Source: Styela clava (taxonomy: Eukaryota; Chordata; Ascidiacea; Stolidobranchia; Styelidae). From it: a stretch of DNA of 64,000 nt. A program made the position numbers and the translations under genes. Where the stretch lies: positions 10,011,135 to 10,075,134 of the forward strand of contig NC_135255.1 in assembly GCF_964204865.1 (NCBI RefSeq). The letters are read 5' to 3'. The notes beneath the pieces are model-generated. The model worked only from the letters and a program-made list of their open reading frames with translations, was not told the origin of the DNA and did not search any database. This document shows positions 13,200-25,237 of this stretch, in pieces. Every line of letters starts with the position of its first letter. Position 1 is the first letter of the stretch.

Positions 13200-16100
13200 A
13201 TGTCGGAATCTGGTTTCACCTTCTCTGCGGTCGATTACGTCGTGTTTGGATTGATGTTGCTTTTATCAGTTGCTATCGGAATATATAATGCATATCGTGA
13301 ACGCAACAGTAATTCTGCTAATGATTATCTGAATGCTACAAAGTAAGAGACAATTTCCATGGTTGAATTTGTTAAAAACAGCAACATATTTAAGAAACTC
13401 ATTATTTGGAATTTTTTTTTTGATTTTTTTTTCGATTTATTTGATGATAAATGTACTAACTTATATTTATGTAAAGTGTGAATATTATTTGCTCCGCACG
13501 AAATGCATTCATCGCGAAGTGCTTATGATATATATTTATATAACAATGAAAAAAAAATTGCATATCTGATATAATTTGCTGATATCTATAGACTATTTTA
13601 ATATATGTAAATATTGTGATAATAGTTGTACTCGAGCATACTGATTTTTAAACATTTCATTTTCCAAATATATTATAATATGTATTTGTTTACGGCAAAT
13701 AGCAATGGTTGTGTACCGACAGCAAAGGCAAATGATCCTTGTTTTCTAGAGATGATTAGTCAAACACACTTTTGACAAGCAACTATCGGACTGTAGTGTT
13801 TTTTTTAAATTTTGAAACTTTGCGACGGGTGCAGTAAAAAGCTAATTCATGGACAAACAATAATTGGAACGCATACTTGAGTGTATCATTTTCCTGTCAT
13901 TGTTTATTTGTTACATTTCCTATACAGATCCATGTCGATGTTGCCGGTTGCAATATCATTATGTGTTACATATGAATCTGCACTCAATTTACTCTCCACA
14001 CCCGCAGAAATTTACCTATATGGGTCGATGGCTTCATGGTAAGTTTTATCGGCTGATACTACAGCAAAACTAGAAGTGATAAAATATAAGCAAGAGTGTA
14101 CCAAAAATTTGAAGGTTATAAAGAAATGAATTTCTGAGTACACTTTATTCAGGGGATTGATCGCAACGATAAGTGCTCCAATAATTGCAGCGCACATTTT
14201 CATGCCTACTTACTATGCAGCGGGAATCACAAGCGTCTACGATGTGAGTGTGCTAAGTATATTTGTATTCTCATGGCTGATATAACAAACAATAGTTTGA
14301 TAATTTTGTTTTAGTACTTGAGATTGCGATTCAACAGAGTGACACAAATTTTGGGTACTTTAACGTTTATGTCGGGCGCGCTCGTATATTCTGGAGTCAA
14401 CATGTATGCACCTGCTATTGCATTTGAAGCAGGTTTGATATTATTTCATGAACTATATACAGATGTTTATGTTATACTATTATGGAAAGTAGGTACTATA
14501 TTAAGTCACATACATTCATAAGGTAGATGGTATCAAAAAATATATATATTACCCCCCCCCCCCCCCTCATTACAATCATTCATTTACAAAAATTTCTCCT
14601 TCCAGTGTCTGGTTTGAATACTTGGGCAAGTATTCTCGCATGCGGCGTTGTTTGCATCCTTTATACAACTTTTGTAAGTATTTTGAACAATTTTATATTT
14701 GTTATTACAGCTTTTGACAAGTTGTATTAACTTTAAGTTCTCCTTTGTTGTTTCCTCGAGTTTAAATGGAGAACATTTAATTAAAAGAAAGAGACAAAGC
14801 AATGGGTCAAAAACTCACTATATGTAATGGATACGAAAAGATTTTAAAGTGTTTGGTAGTTGATAGAAAAATATTTACAACTTGACTCCAACAATAATCT
14901 AACAGAAGAAACTATTTTTTTTCATCCTAAAATACGATCCCCAAGCATTGATCACTAAGTCAAATCTAAAATATATTTATTTCAGGGTGGATTCAAAGGA
15001 ATCGTTTGGACGGATGTGTTTCAATCTTTCGTAATTGTAGTTGGTGTCATAGCAGTCGTTACTAGAGGCGTTATGATAAATGGAGGATTTGCAGAAATTT
15101 GGAACGCCGCTTATGAAGGAGGAAGAATCGATTTTGTGCAGTAAGTGAACATATGTAATGCTATGGTTACAGTATAATAACTGAAATATCGTAATGCAGC
15201 ATTTCAGTCATAACAGTTGTGGACCCGTGGACAGTAGATACCGACAGTGGAGATAATATGGTTAGCAGTACTAGGATTCAATCAGGACTGATAATTTATC
15301 ACATCCTATATATATATATATATATATAGTGCTAGCACCAAAGCACGTAGCGATCCTATTAAAAACTGCATCTACCGGTGGGTAATTGTCATTTAAGTTT
15401 TCTCCAAAGGGCTTGAGTCATCTGAATTAAAAATCATTTAATAATTAATAATAATTTAGGTGTGCGAATCCAATAAACGAATATTTTGCAAATATATTGT
15501 TATAATTTTTATTGTTCAAGTTTCGAAACTGATGTTCGGATTCGACATACATTTTGGTCAGTAGTCATAGACTCTCTCATAGTTACAACAGCTTCGTACG
15601 GAACGTCTCAACCAGCAGTTCAGAGATTTTTTAGTTGCAAAAGTCTGAAAGATTCACAGATGTAAGTATATTTGCAAAACTCAAAGAGTTTTTGATAAGA
15701 GCCTGTTTAGGCCAGTAGTTTAGTAGATTAAAATGCCAAGTACTTTCACATAAAATCTAAAGAGCTTGTGAAATCGGCTCCACGAAGGCAGATTCCTTAG
15801 TTGATTAAAGACAGACTACACTAAACTCTTTTTTTAATCATACGCGACTTCGAAATATTTTAACATGGTCCTCTTGGGCTATTTTCTAAATTGATTTACG
15901 CTATGAAGGAAACGATAACGAATCAATTAAATAGTGATGAATATTGTAACGACCTTCAGGTTCGATTTAATGTTACTGAGAAAAACAAAATTCATGTAAT
16001 TTATCTGGTATATGTATAAACAAGAATCCTTTAGCTTCGTGCAATACTAGATACGAATTTTAAGTTAAACATTGACTATAAAGGCCACAAAACGAATAAC

Positions 16101-19100
16101 TGATTGATTGTTGTGCTTGGAACCGGTTTCTCGGTGATTCAATTTAATTGACTATATATTGATCTAATCCAGTGGTCACCAAAGTGTGGGTCGCGACCCC
16201 AAGTGGGGTCGTCTTAAATATTTCTGGGGTCGCCGAGTGCCCATCGTTGTCTTTTCTTTTATTATTTTTATTATGTGTGTGACTTCTCGGCTTAACGCTA
16301 GATACTTCAAACAAAAGAATGAATAACAAGCACGCAGACAGGTAATATCATGAGCGATTACGATAAATTAATTATGACATCACAATCACAAATTTAGTCC
16401 GTGTGAAAAACAGTGTTTCACTGTTAAGTGTCTGCACTGTTAAGTTGAATAACGCTACATAGGCTAGCAAGTTTCGGTATTTCGAATTGAAGTGACTTCT
16501 TTTGTAATAAAGCTATTGCGTAACGACAGTATTTACATTTTAAAGTAAATTGTTATTGTGTCTTAAATGTACTGTACAGTGGCCGTTGCTTTTACTGCAA
16601 AGCCTCATTTTCCAGACTACCGTCATATTGATAATTACAATTTATTAAATAGCTGATAAACATAAAAGAAAAATATCGTATGATCAATCTTTTTGAAAGC
16701 TTGAGTTTAAGTGCTATGATTCTGCCTAGATCAAAGCACCGAAATCGATTAAACGTAGAACAGATTTGCGTTGCAAGATCTCGTTGGAAGGAAGCAGTCG
16801 CATTCTTCACACTGATTAAATAGGGTTGTTATTAGGTTCTTTTAATAAATTTCCTAATTTGATAAATATATTTTTCGTGTCTGTAGGTGAACATATATAT
16901 ATAACTTGGGGTCGCGAGTTCTTATCATACGTAATGAGGTCGTGTATGAAAAAGTTTGAAGACCACTGATCTAATCGAAACAGCATTAATTTATCGTTCC
17001 GTTTCTTCATGGTTTTAATAAAATTAAGCTAAAATATATTTAGGACTGCATTGGTAAACATTGTTGGTCATATTATGTTGTATGGAATAGCGTTCCTACT
17101 TGCAATCGTTGCTTACGCACATTACAGAGGATGTGATCCGCTTGAGCAAGGATGTATCAGCAAAATTGATCAGGTTTGTACATTTTTTGTTGGAATATAG
17201 TGTTATAAACACATATTCTTTTAAAGTGAAATTGAGCATATGCTCGAACTTCGCAACCCACTAAAATACTTGATAATACTGACATTTAAAAACCACCTAA
17301 TCTAACGGGATTTCAAAAGTTCCATTTAGGCTACTAGGCTATATACAAATTGAAAATTGGTTCTGGAAGCCGAACGTGTAAAATCACTTAATAAAAGTTA
17401 TTACGCAGATTTTTAAACAACATACCACAATGATGCACGCAAACAGATGAAACAAATTTGAAAAACAACAAACATATTTAAATAAATTCGACTCTTTTAA
17501 CTCAAAATTAAATTGACTGAAAAGATTTCCAAAAGCATGAAATTCTTGAATTTCTTTCATATCATTGTTCTACAAACAGCTATCGCATATTACTTTCAGC
17601 CAAAAATAAAGTAATCATTCTCATTTAATCAGATTATCCCACTGCTTGTGATGGATGTATATCACAACTATTACGGAATACCCGGGTTGTTCCTGGCCTG
17701 CATTTTTGCTGCTACCTTAAGGTAAGTCATGCTTTAGTTTCGAAAATAAAAACAATTCCAATGAATACACTCGTGAATTTGAAATCGGAAGCCCGTTTTC
17801 AAACTTCTGCAAATTGAGCAGATACCTTCAACTGCGAAGGTATTAATTATGTACCCAATTGTACCATATATATATATATAATGTGTTTTCTGAAGCTTCA
17901 GATAGCCCGAGTTTATTTTGTTTTGTAGTACGATTTCATCAACGATGAATGCATTGGCATCAGCAGCAATGGATAATATTGTTACACCTTACACAAAATT
18001 TAACGAGCGAACTCAATTTTATGTCTCTAAAGGTAAATGTAACATCGTGTTAATCAAATAGCAATTTACGTCGAGATTAATAAAGTTCTTCTGGTATGGA
18101 AAGTGAAAGTTTAAAAAAAAAAACAGCGGATAACAAAGCCTAAATTTTAGCACTTTGTTTGTTTTAAATGATGAAGTTCATATTTATGTAAATTCCAAGT
18201 AACCTTCAAGGTTGGATGAATTATTTTCAAGTTTTTACATTCAGGAATGGTATTTTTCTTTGGCGTTGTTTGCATTGGGATCGCAGCATTGATGACGAAC
18301 GCACTTGAAATATATGAAGCAGCACTAAGCTTAATTTCTATCACCATGGGACCATTATTAGGATTATTCACTTTAGGAATGCAATTTCCATTCGCAAACT
18401 GGAAGGTATGGTTCAATTACCTAAATGATACTCATTTCTTTATACTATAATGAACCGACATCGTTGTTATTGTGATAGGCACATTCGCAGCAAACAGAAC
18501 GGTGAGGCCCATTTTCACGAATACTAAAGAAAACAGGATTAAATTGAAAGGAAATATGATAATAATAAGGCATTCAATATCGAAGTCAATTTTATATCAA
18601 TTAAATATAGAAAGTTGAAATACTCAATATATTTAGTTTCACAAACCCTTGTTTGTAGGGAGCTTCTGGTGGTGTGATCTGTGGTATTGCATCAGGGGCC
18701 TGGCTCTATTTAGGAAGGAAAAGCATCACACAGTCGAACGATTTTGTGAGAGCAATGGATGTTACTACAGATCAATGCAATTTCACATGCAACGGAGAAG
18801 AGATAGTAACTAACTACACTACTCTTGGTTACTGGACAACACCAGTCGATGCAACTACAATTCCAGAAATTTATGATGAAGATGTCCCGTTCTATACACT
18901 GTCTTTTCGATACATCAGCGCTACTGGTTTTATCGGTTGTATAATCAGCGGTTGTATTATTAGTCTTTTAACCGGTAAGTGAAAAATCTTCCATACAGGT
19001 AATAGACAAAACGTACTAAATAAATCATATTTGTTTTCTCAAATTTGACAAACCTTGCATCAAAATTCGGTGTTTGGTCAATGAACTCTTTATTACAGCT

Positions 19101-19800
19101 AATACCTGAAATTTTTCTATATCCAGGTGGATGGAGAGATCGCCACAAAGTAAATCCGAAGTTATTGAGACCACTTTTCGATCTCTGGATTTTCAGAATA
19201 TGGATTCCGGAAAAAGTCCGAAAGTTTCTACGATTTGGGATTGAATGGAGTGAAGATGGCAACGATGATAAGTTTGGAACAAAATCAGAAAAATATAGAA
19301 CGGTAAGTACTATATAAACTCTTGATAACTATGAATGCAGTCTATTCAGTATTATACGTGAAATTTTTTTCCGAGGGCTCTGTTGAAACTTTCTTTTTAA
19401 TAGCGTGAGATCTGTAGTGCAATCAGCTATCCTATGACTAAATATATGATTCAATTTAATGTCAGATTTCCATTTAAGTAACATCCAGTTTATACATATA
19501 CCCATGCAAAAGCATCTCCTAAAAACATGCACTGAACTGTAATGGATTTCATTTCTTTTAAAATTGAATATCACTAAACTGATTACGTTCGCACTAAAAT
19601 GTAGGAATTGGGATATGCTATTTCGGACATGACAGCCTATGCTTTATATAAAAAGGCTCTATGAATTTTGGAATAAATGCCATATCTTTTCCTAGAAGGA
19701 AACAAGTGGCGTTTATTCAGTACAGATGGATCCTGGCAATGTCTATGCAAACGAATCATTCGTAGATGACAAAAACGCGGTAAAAATGAGCAGTTTGTAA
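13200..19800 (+). CDS. SLC5A8-like: Copy B: complete SLC5A8-like sodium-coupled solute transporter, 14 exons, 635 aa
   Basis: Exons: 13200-13342, 13928-14038, 14153-14243, 14315-14432, 14606-14673, 14986-15140, 15521-15661, 17044-17173, 17633-17721, 17929-18032, 18245-18405, 18659-18974, 19127-19302, 19696-19800. All phases agree and no stop interrupts the 635-residue product (human SLC5A8 is about 610). The start is the ATG at 13200, the first that gives the family N-terminus (MSESGFTFSAVDYVVFGLML, TM1), with A at -3. Exon 2 has the conserved STPAEIY segment. S349-T350 at the exon 9/10 joint align with the Na2-site serines S392-S393 of SGLT1. Exon 12 carries the glycosylatable loop, exon 13 a basic intracellular stretch, and the tail ends -SSL, a class I PDZ-ligand pattern. 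Intron 7 holds a 799-bp hAT. Exon 7 has Pro at residue 260 (GTSQP) where copies A, C and E have Thr. Exon 5 reads LNTWAS; A, C and E read FNIWGS. Confidence 0.93.
14552..14566. repeat. Poly(C) tract, intron 4 of copy B
   Basis: Fifteen C in a row just before exon 5; copy D has seventeen (43784-43800). Absent from A, C and E introns. Confidence 0.9.
16170..16968. mobile_element. hAT (Charlie-like ends) element in intron 7 of copy B
   Basis: Starts CAGTGGTCACCAAAGTGTGG followed by GTCGCGACCCC and ends AGTTTGAAGACCACTG. A perfect 8-bp duplication ATCTAATC flanks it (16162-16169, 16969-16976). It is 799 bp with no transposase frame. Copy E has the undisrupted site (CCTAATCGAAACAGC near 57480). 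Confidence 0.9.
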
Positions 19801-19984
19801 ACAGATGACAACGTTTGAAGCTGTCATATATTTAAACAGGCAGAAGATAACTTTATTTCATGAATATTGTTTCATTAGATTAGCTAAAATTTTCAATTTC
19901 CATCGGCATCTCAGTAAAAGTCGAATCGTAATTAAACCTCATCCTTTATTGTTGAATAATTTAGCATTCTCAATATATTATTAT

Positions 19985-20187
19985 GGTGACCGTTAATTTG
20001 AACCCACGTACATTTGAACCCATGTGTATATCCACGGGTTTAATCTATATGCGGGTGCTAAAACCCATGGGTTAGGGTTAGTATGAGTTCAACTATAAGA
20101 AAAACAAAAAAAATTCCATAGGTGCAATAGCATACAGGTGCAATTGTCATGGGTTCAAATATACGTGGGTTCAAATGTAATGGAACC
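19985..20187. mobile_element. 203-bp MITE with 9-bp target duplication, only after copy B
   Basis: Terminal repeats are GGTGACCGTTAATTTGAACC and the complement of GGTTCCATTACATTTGAACC. Perfect 9-bp duplication TATTATTAT (19976-19984, 20188-20196). Copies A, C and D have the empty site TATTATTATAACTTA. The GG start and 9-bp duplication suit Mutator-like or Merlin-like elements; the superfamily is uncertain. Confidence 0.82.
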
Positions 20188-21884
20188 TATTATTATAACT
20201 TAATTACAACATTGTGATTCTCGTTTCTCTCCGGAGGTTTTGTGGCCGTATTCCGAATTTTGCGCCCTAATTATAACTAAAATAAAAAACAAAATTTATG
20301 AAATGTTTAAAAATGAATTTAGATCAGAGGACTCGTTATTTATGATTTCAGCATTTCAATCAGAAACGGAAAATACAAAAAGTACTGGATATATATAGAT
20401 TCATTTTGTTATGAGATGAGTCTTCTTTGCTCCCACGTGGGTGAGCGTGAGTGTCCTGACATTGAGCAAATTCTTAAAAAAATTGCAGGCCTTCATTGTG
20501 GCAAGATTAGGTTGATTGACTAAATGTGAGAATTAAAATATTGCGAACAGTACGATGAAAAACGAGAAATGAGATAAACAGAATCATAAGGATAAAACAG
20601 GACTTCAAAATATAAAAAAACGAGAGGATTTGATTACTTACTTTTGGCAACTCCATGTTATTCAATTATAATTATAACGAGAAATGTGAATAGGTTTGAA
20701 GGCAACATTGTTGATATTGCGTGTAACTAGCAACGCCCTGCTGGCTATACCCTACGAATTTACCAAAAACGTCTGACAACGTAGCAACAACGTAGGGCAT
20801 AGGCTATTGAGTTGTCGGACATTTCTGAGTAATGTGAATCAGACTTTTGTCTGCTATATGTTTATCACAATATATTTTTACGATTCATAATGCAATAACA
20901 TATGTGACAAAAAGATTTTAGTTTAGTTGTAAACAATTGAGTGCATTTTCAATATTTTTGTATATTAAATCCACTTGCATATTTTTATTATATAGAGATA
21001 TTTTTGTTAGCTTGAGTTCAGGATTGAAATATTGCATTTTAAACAGCTACAAAGGGTTTCACGAAAAAGCAAATTGAATACTTGCGGAGAAAAATATTGA
21101 ATAATATTATTGAGGATGTTCCTACAACTTTCCAAGTTTGGTCTATTTAAACAAACACGCCATTTTGTCTCATTCTTTGAGTGGCCTGTATCGAGAGAAT
21201 CATTTTTACTACACAAATCCAAAACATTGTTAAACACAAGCACACAATTCCAGACTCGGGTTTTAGTGACCAATAAAATTGTCGCCGTAGTACGAATCTT
21301 GTTATAATGCCTAGCCCTAGTCGAAGTGTAGCTGGACGTTGCTTCGAAACTCGAAAAGATCGTGCACATATTCGCTGAAGACCAAAAATAGTAATGAAGA
21401 TTTTCCATTCAACTCAATCGAAAATTAAATTTTGAATTATTATTCATTTTATAGATAACATTTCGAGTCGTTTTTGAATTCTGAATAAAATCGGTTTAAA
21501 ATTTTATAAAACTGATATAACTTTTTGTGGCGATTATTTTAAGAATGCGCCTACAGAGCCGAGCTTTATTGCCAGCGGTTGAATTTGTGTATGCGTGTGT
21601 GCAGTTATTTGGATATTTAGTACTCATTCGTTTTGTGAATGTCCTTATTGTAATTAGTCGATCGCGAGCTAATTTTAAGATTTTGGTCGTACGCGATCGA
21701 AAGCAGGTTGGCCACCTCTGCTATACACGATGATATACAAATATGACTACTTTTCCTATGGAACCAATAAATACAGTAGCATACTCAAGATTTTTAACAG
21801 AAAATTGTGACAGTTTGTAATATACACAACCAGAAAATCTGATTTAATTCATTCAAAGACATGCAATCATTGCTTTATATATAC

Positions 21885-22056
21885 CAGACACGGACAAAAA
21901 ACGGCCGCGGGCCAAATCCGGCCCATTGGGTGATTCAGCTTTTTAACATTGTGATTATTGTTTATAAAATGTAATTTTTTACGTCACACTTACATGGCCC
22001 GCCAGTCTAGGGGGCAAAATTTTTGGCCCCTGGTTCAAAAACCTTGCCCACCCCTG
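21885..22056. mobile_element. Short hAT-like remnant, B-C spacer
   Basis: Starts CAGACACGGACAAAAAACGG and ends AACCTTGCCCACCCCTG, imperfect complementary termini with GGCC-rich subterminal DNA, 172 bp. No matching 8-bp flanks remain. Confidence 0.55.
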
Positions 22057-22762
22057 CTTTATTGATATACTGTACAGTGTCAATTGTGTAGTGTTTGACG
22101 AAGCTATAAAGGTCTGGTATTTGATGCCTCGGCGGACAAATAGAATTCCAGTTACCAGTATCCACATATAAGTTATGTTTAAAAGATTTTGGTTGAGATC
22201 TAAGTATACCGGATATATCAGTGTAATTTAGCCCATGGCGACACAAAATCCGATATCGACAAAAAAGCTGATATTATTGATATTCCGGTAAATCTTTAAT
22301 CTAAAATATGCGAGAACTATATGACAACACTCTATTATATTGTTCCCTTCTACAGCATTTAAACTACGTACCACCAGAGATGTCCAGAACGATCCAAAAT
22401 TAATTCGACAAAAACGATTAATTAATTCGAAATACCGAGTCTCATGACAATGTATGTATCCATTTGTTGTCCATTTGCTATATTGGCTGTAATAAAATGC
22501 AACGAAATTGAAAATCGCTGGCTTTTAGTGGCAGTTGTGTGACCGAATGCTGTGTTTGATTTACAGTGGCATATCAATAAACAATAAATTATAAAAAATG
22601 AAATTTTTTTTTTATCTGAGATGTTACTGCTACCTTGCCGTAAATATACTTACTCATAGTTATCCAGCGGAAAGTCGCTGCGCTACCCGTCATGAGGAAT
22701 AGTTTAAAAAATAGTAAAAAGCTGACGCACGTTTGATGAAGAATGGATGCAGGAGCATCGTT

Positions 22763-22795
22763 GCGCCGGACGAATGGCGAAAATTCGTCCGGCGC
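22763..22795. repeat. Perfect 13-bp hairpin in the B-C spacer
   Basis: Stem GCGCCGGACGAAT, loop of 7 (GGCGAAA), then the exact complement. The identical hairpin is at 51732-51764 in the D-E spacer; the A-B and C-D spacers have it with mismatches. It is notably GC-rich in AT-rich surroundings and lies just outside the family-1 hAT element. Confidence 0.7.
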
Positions 22796-23429
22796 GCTGT
22801 CCCTGTACCCTTTAGTCAAGGGGTCGGCAAACTGCAGCCCGCGAACGAATTTTTTGCTACCCGCGAACTTATGATTCATAAAACAAAAATTTGATTAGAA
22901 ATTTATTAATGTCTCGACTCGGATATACGTGGTACAGGTAATGTTGTAAAGCGCTTTCGGTATTAAGTAGCGTCAGCTGTATGTCGTTCACTTGATGTTG
23001 GTTGTAAATATAAGTCGAGTTCTTTTTGAATATTTAAAAATACAAAAACGCCGGAGAATAAAGGAAAATTTGCGATGAGGACTGTTCTCGGACAGAAAAT
23101 CTGTTTCTTCTTGCGCATTTCAAAACCAGTTTGCAAGTCAGCATCGCAGGTATTTGATATTAAACGTCATTACCAAACGTGTCATTGCAAATACAAAATT
23201 TGACCCCGACACTATAGGTTGCCCTACTACTGATCTGCGCGACAGTGCAGTGCATGTGCTCGTTCGGGGACACATATTGTTGTGAGTAGGGCTGGGCATT
23301 TTCGAAACACTGGTGTTTCGAAATCGAAACGAAATTTTGCCTTCGAAACGAAACAAAACACACGTTTGTCATAAACAGTGAAATATGATACCATTATTAC
23401 TCATGGAATTTAATGTATAAAGGACTTGC

Positions 23430-24235
23430 ACGGGTCACGTGACTTTGTTACTGGACGGCAATAAAACAAAAACGTCCATTTGGCTCCTGTCAGTTGCAAG
23501 TCGAATTATACGTTTTCAGTTGCAAGTCGGATTATACGTTTCCGTTTTGTTTGGCTGTTGAAAATGGTTATTTCGTATTGTTCCGTTGGCTGTACGTATA
23601 GTATAGACAACGAAATGGATCTTCAGTTATATTCCACTGATTTCAAAAGATCCGGAACGTCGCACAATGTGGATATCATCTATTGCCTATTGGCAGAACT
23701 GCTTGGTGTCAAGTCCAGAAGCCATCTCACTTGTGTTTCACTGTTTGCGGACAGCACTTCGTTGATGGTGAGTGATAGTGTGCCGTTATCAATTTCTTTA
23801 AATATTCACAAGCTCCCTCATTTCAATGGAAAGCAAATGACAAACTACTGTTATTAGTAGGCCTAGGCGTGGGCCTACTTGCAGTTGCAGACTTGACTTG
23901 TGTGAGACAGTAAGGAATTAATAATCAATTGCTATAAGGTATTGTTTCCCTAATTAGCAGGTAATCTATTACTAAGTGTGAAAGGTTGAATAGATAATTA
24001 AAGTTTAACACCAGTGGTCATGCAAAAATTAACCAGAATTCAATTGAATTCGCTATCTAGGAATACGCTCCCCACCGCATCTCTGATCACCCTGGTAGTT
24101 TCACAGGTTTCAATCCCAGAGAGGATTGCAGCTCTACTCCTACCGAGGGTGGTTCACATGACCGCTGATCAGTTACGACCACTCTCCACCATCCAAGTCC
24201 ATGCTTCTGAAAACAAATAACTGGCTCCCCACCAG
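23430..24235 (+). repeat. Left arm of long inverted repeat in the 5.3 kb element
   Basis: Reads in reverse complement at 27886-28050 and 25993-26600. Both arms contain a frame beginning MVISYCS(V/A)GCTYS and the same later frame with LLAELLGVKSRSHLTCVSLF, in opposite strands. Arm length is about 0.8 kb once the nested transposon in the right arm is removed. Confidence 0.8.
23563..23607 (+). pseudogene. THAP zinc-finger N-terminus fragment
   Basis: The ATG at 23563 reads MVISYCSVGCTYS. The spacing Cys-x3-Cys preceded by MV-x-x-Y is the usual start of THAP C2CH zinc fingers, found in many transposase-derived proteins. A GT after TGTAC could be a splice donor, and what follows does not continue as THAP. 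The same start is seen inverted in the right arm (around 27935, minus strand). Too short to be certain. Confidence 0.4.
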
Positions 24236-24425
24236 ATAAATCCTATCCTATTGGTGCTTGTACAACTGATCCAAAATGTCTTTTTATTGTCATTGGTAAA
24301 AAAGATATGCTACCCGGAATCAAATTCATTTACGACTAGTGGCTGTGGTGGGATATGGACCTAAATTTCACACTCCTTGATCGTTAGATTTTATGAAAAC
24401 TCTATCTGTATCCATTATCTTACAG

Positions 24426-24732
24426 ATATGGGTGCGACCATGGAATAGATGAATGGCAAAGTATAAGTTGCAACGAGACCACAGTAGCACAAGACCTCAG
24501 CTTGCGTGACTTGATAATACATCCTCAGTATCCATTTATTGATGCTTATCGTAATGACAAAGTAACTTGTGATTACTGTGGATTGGTGGAGATAAAGTGT
24601 CCATTGTGGTTTAACGAAAGCAACTTCAAGACGACCCTATCAAGAAAAAAAAATTGTTTCGGTGGGTCTGGTAGTGAAGGTTTCAGTCTAAAGTTGGACA
24701 CCGATACTACAACCAGATACAGTTGCCAATGA
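24426..24732 (+). pseudogene. YqaJ-type nuclease domain fragment
   Basis: After a plausible acceptor (CTTACAG, 24425) the frame reads YGCDHGIDEW..., then LIIHPQYPFIDAYRNDKVTC, then CGLVEIKCPLW. This follows the YqaJ/lambda-exonuclease pattern found in invertebrate transposon-linked proteins, HP-x-hydrophobic-GASPDG followed by LVEIKCP, where D and ExK are catalytic. The E-I-K is kept; GASPDG has become DAYRND. The frame stops at 24730-24732. Probably a decayed exon captured in the 5.3 kb element. Confidence 0.55.
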
Positions 24733-25000
24733 AACTTAGCGAGGCGTAATATTGCGACTTTGTGATCTGAAAGGAAATTCTGATTGGTAGCCGGCTAGCC
24801 GCAACCTTTTGTTTGAAGAATATTATGAGATATGACTTAACCCTTTATTGCATGGCGGGTCAAATTTGGCAGTGTCTAAAGTGTCTAAACTTTTATTTGA
24901 GAGGGGTGTAACCCAAGCTAATTTGCAAATGGTATTCATGGTATCAAATATATCAAACACTTTACAGTAATTATAAATTATATTTGAAAAATAAAGCACA

Positions 25001-25237
25001 TCAAAAATGTATTTTTAAAAAACAATTGGTTTTATCTGCAGATACTAGATTGATATTGAGATTGACCATTTCAATGCTATTTTCTTTAGTCAAAAGGCAC
25101 ACTTGATTCGCAAAGATTTGTGAATGCGCACAGTACACCAATTTGTCTAATGTTTTGATTCCATAGGCAGGAGGTTGTGGATCGGTGCTGCTCAGGATGG
25201 GATATTTTTGCCTCTTAATGCATATTACGTGTTTCAC
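25001..25237 (-). pseudogene. Unrecognised minus-strand coding-like fragment in the element's loop
   Basis: An open frame of 78 codons with protein-like composition (contains YPILSSTDPQPPAYGIKTLD). I do not recognise the family. It lies in the single-copy loop, on the same strand as the right-arm THAP-like start, so it may be a later exon of the right half. It could also be chance. Confidence 0.25.

Noticed and set aside
18147..18416. 89-codon minus-strand frame over copy B exon 11
   Set aside because: Antisense shadow of the exon; it crosses the splice acceptor and has no family resemblance.
21007..21408. 133-codon minus-strand open frame in the B-C spacer
   Set aside because: The matching frame is shortened or broken in the A-B, C-D and D-E spacers and resembles no family I know; in the E flank the sequence is an inverted repeat. 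Likely chance.
23563..23857. Treating the left-arm frame as a functional THAP protein
   Set aside because: Only about a dozen residues fit a THAP start; the remainder does not follow the domain, and no second Cys-His pair is in place.
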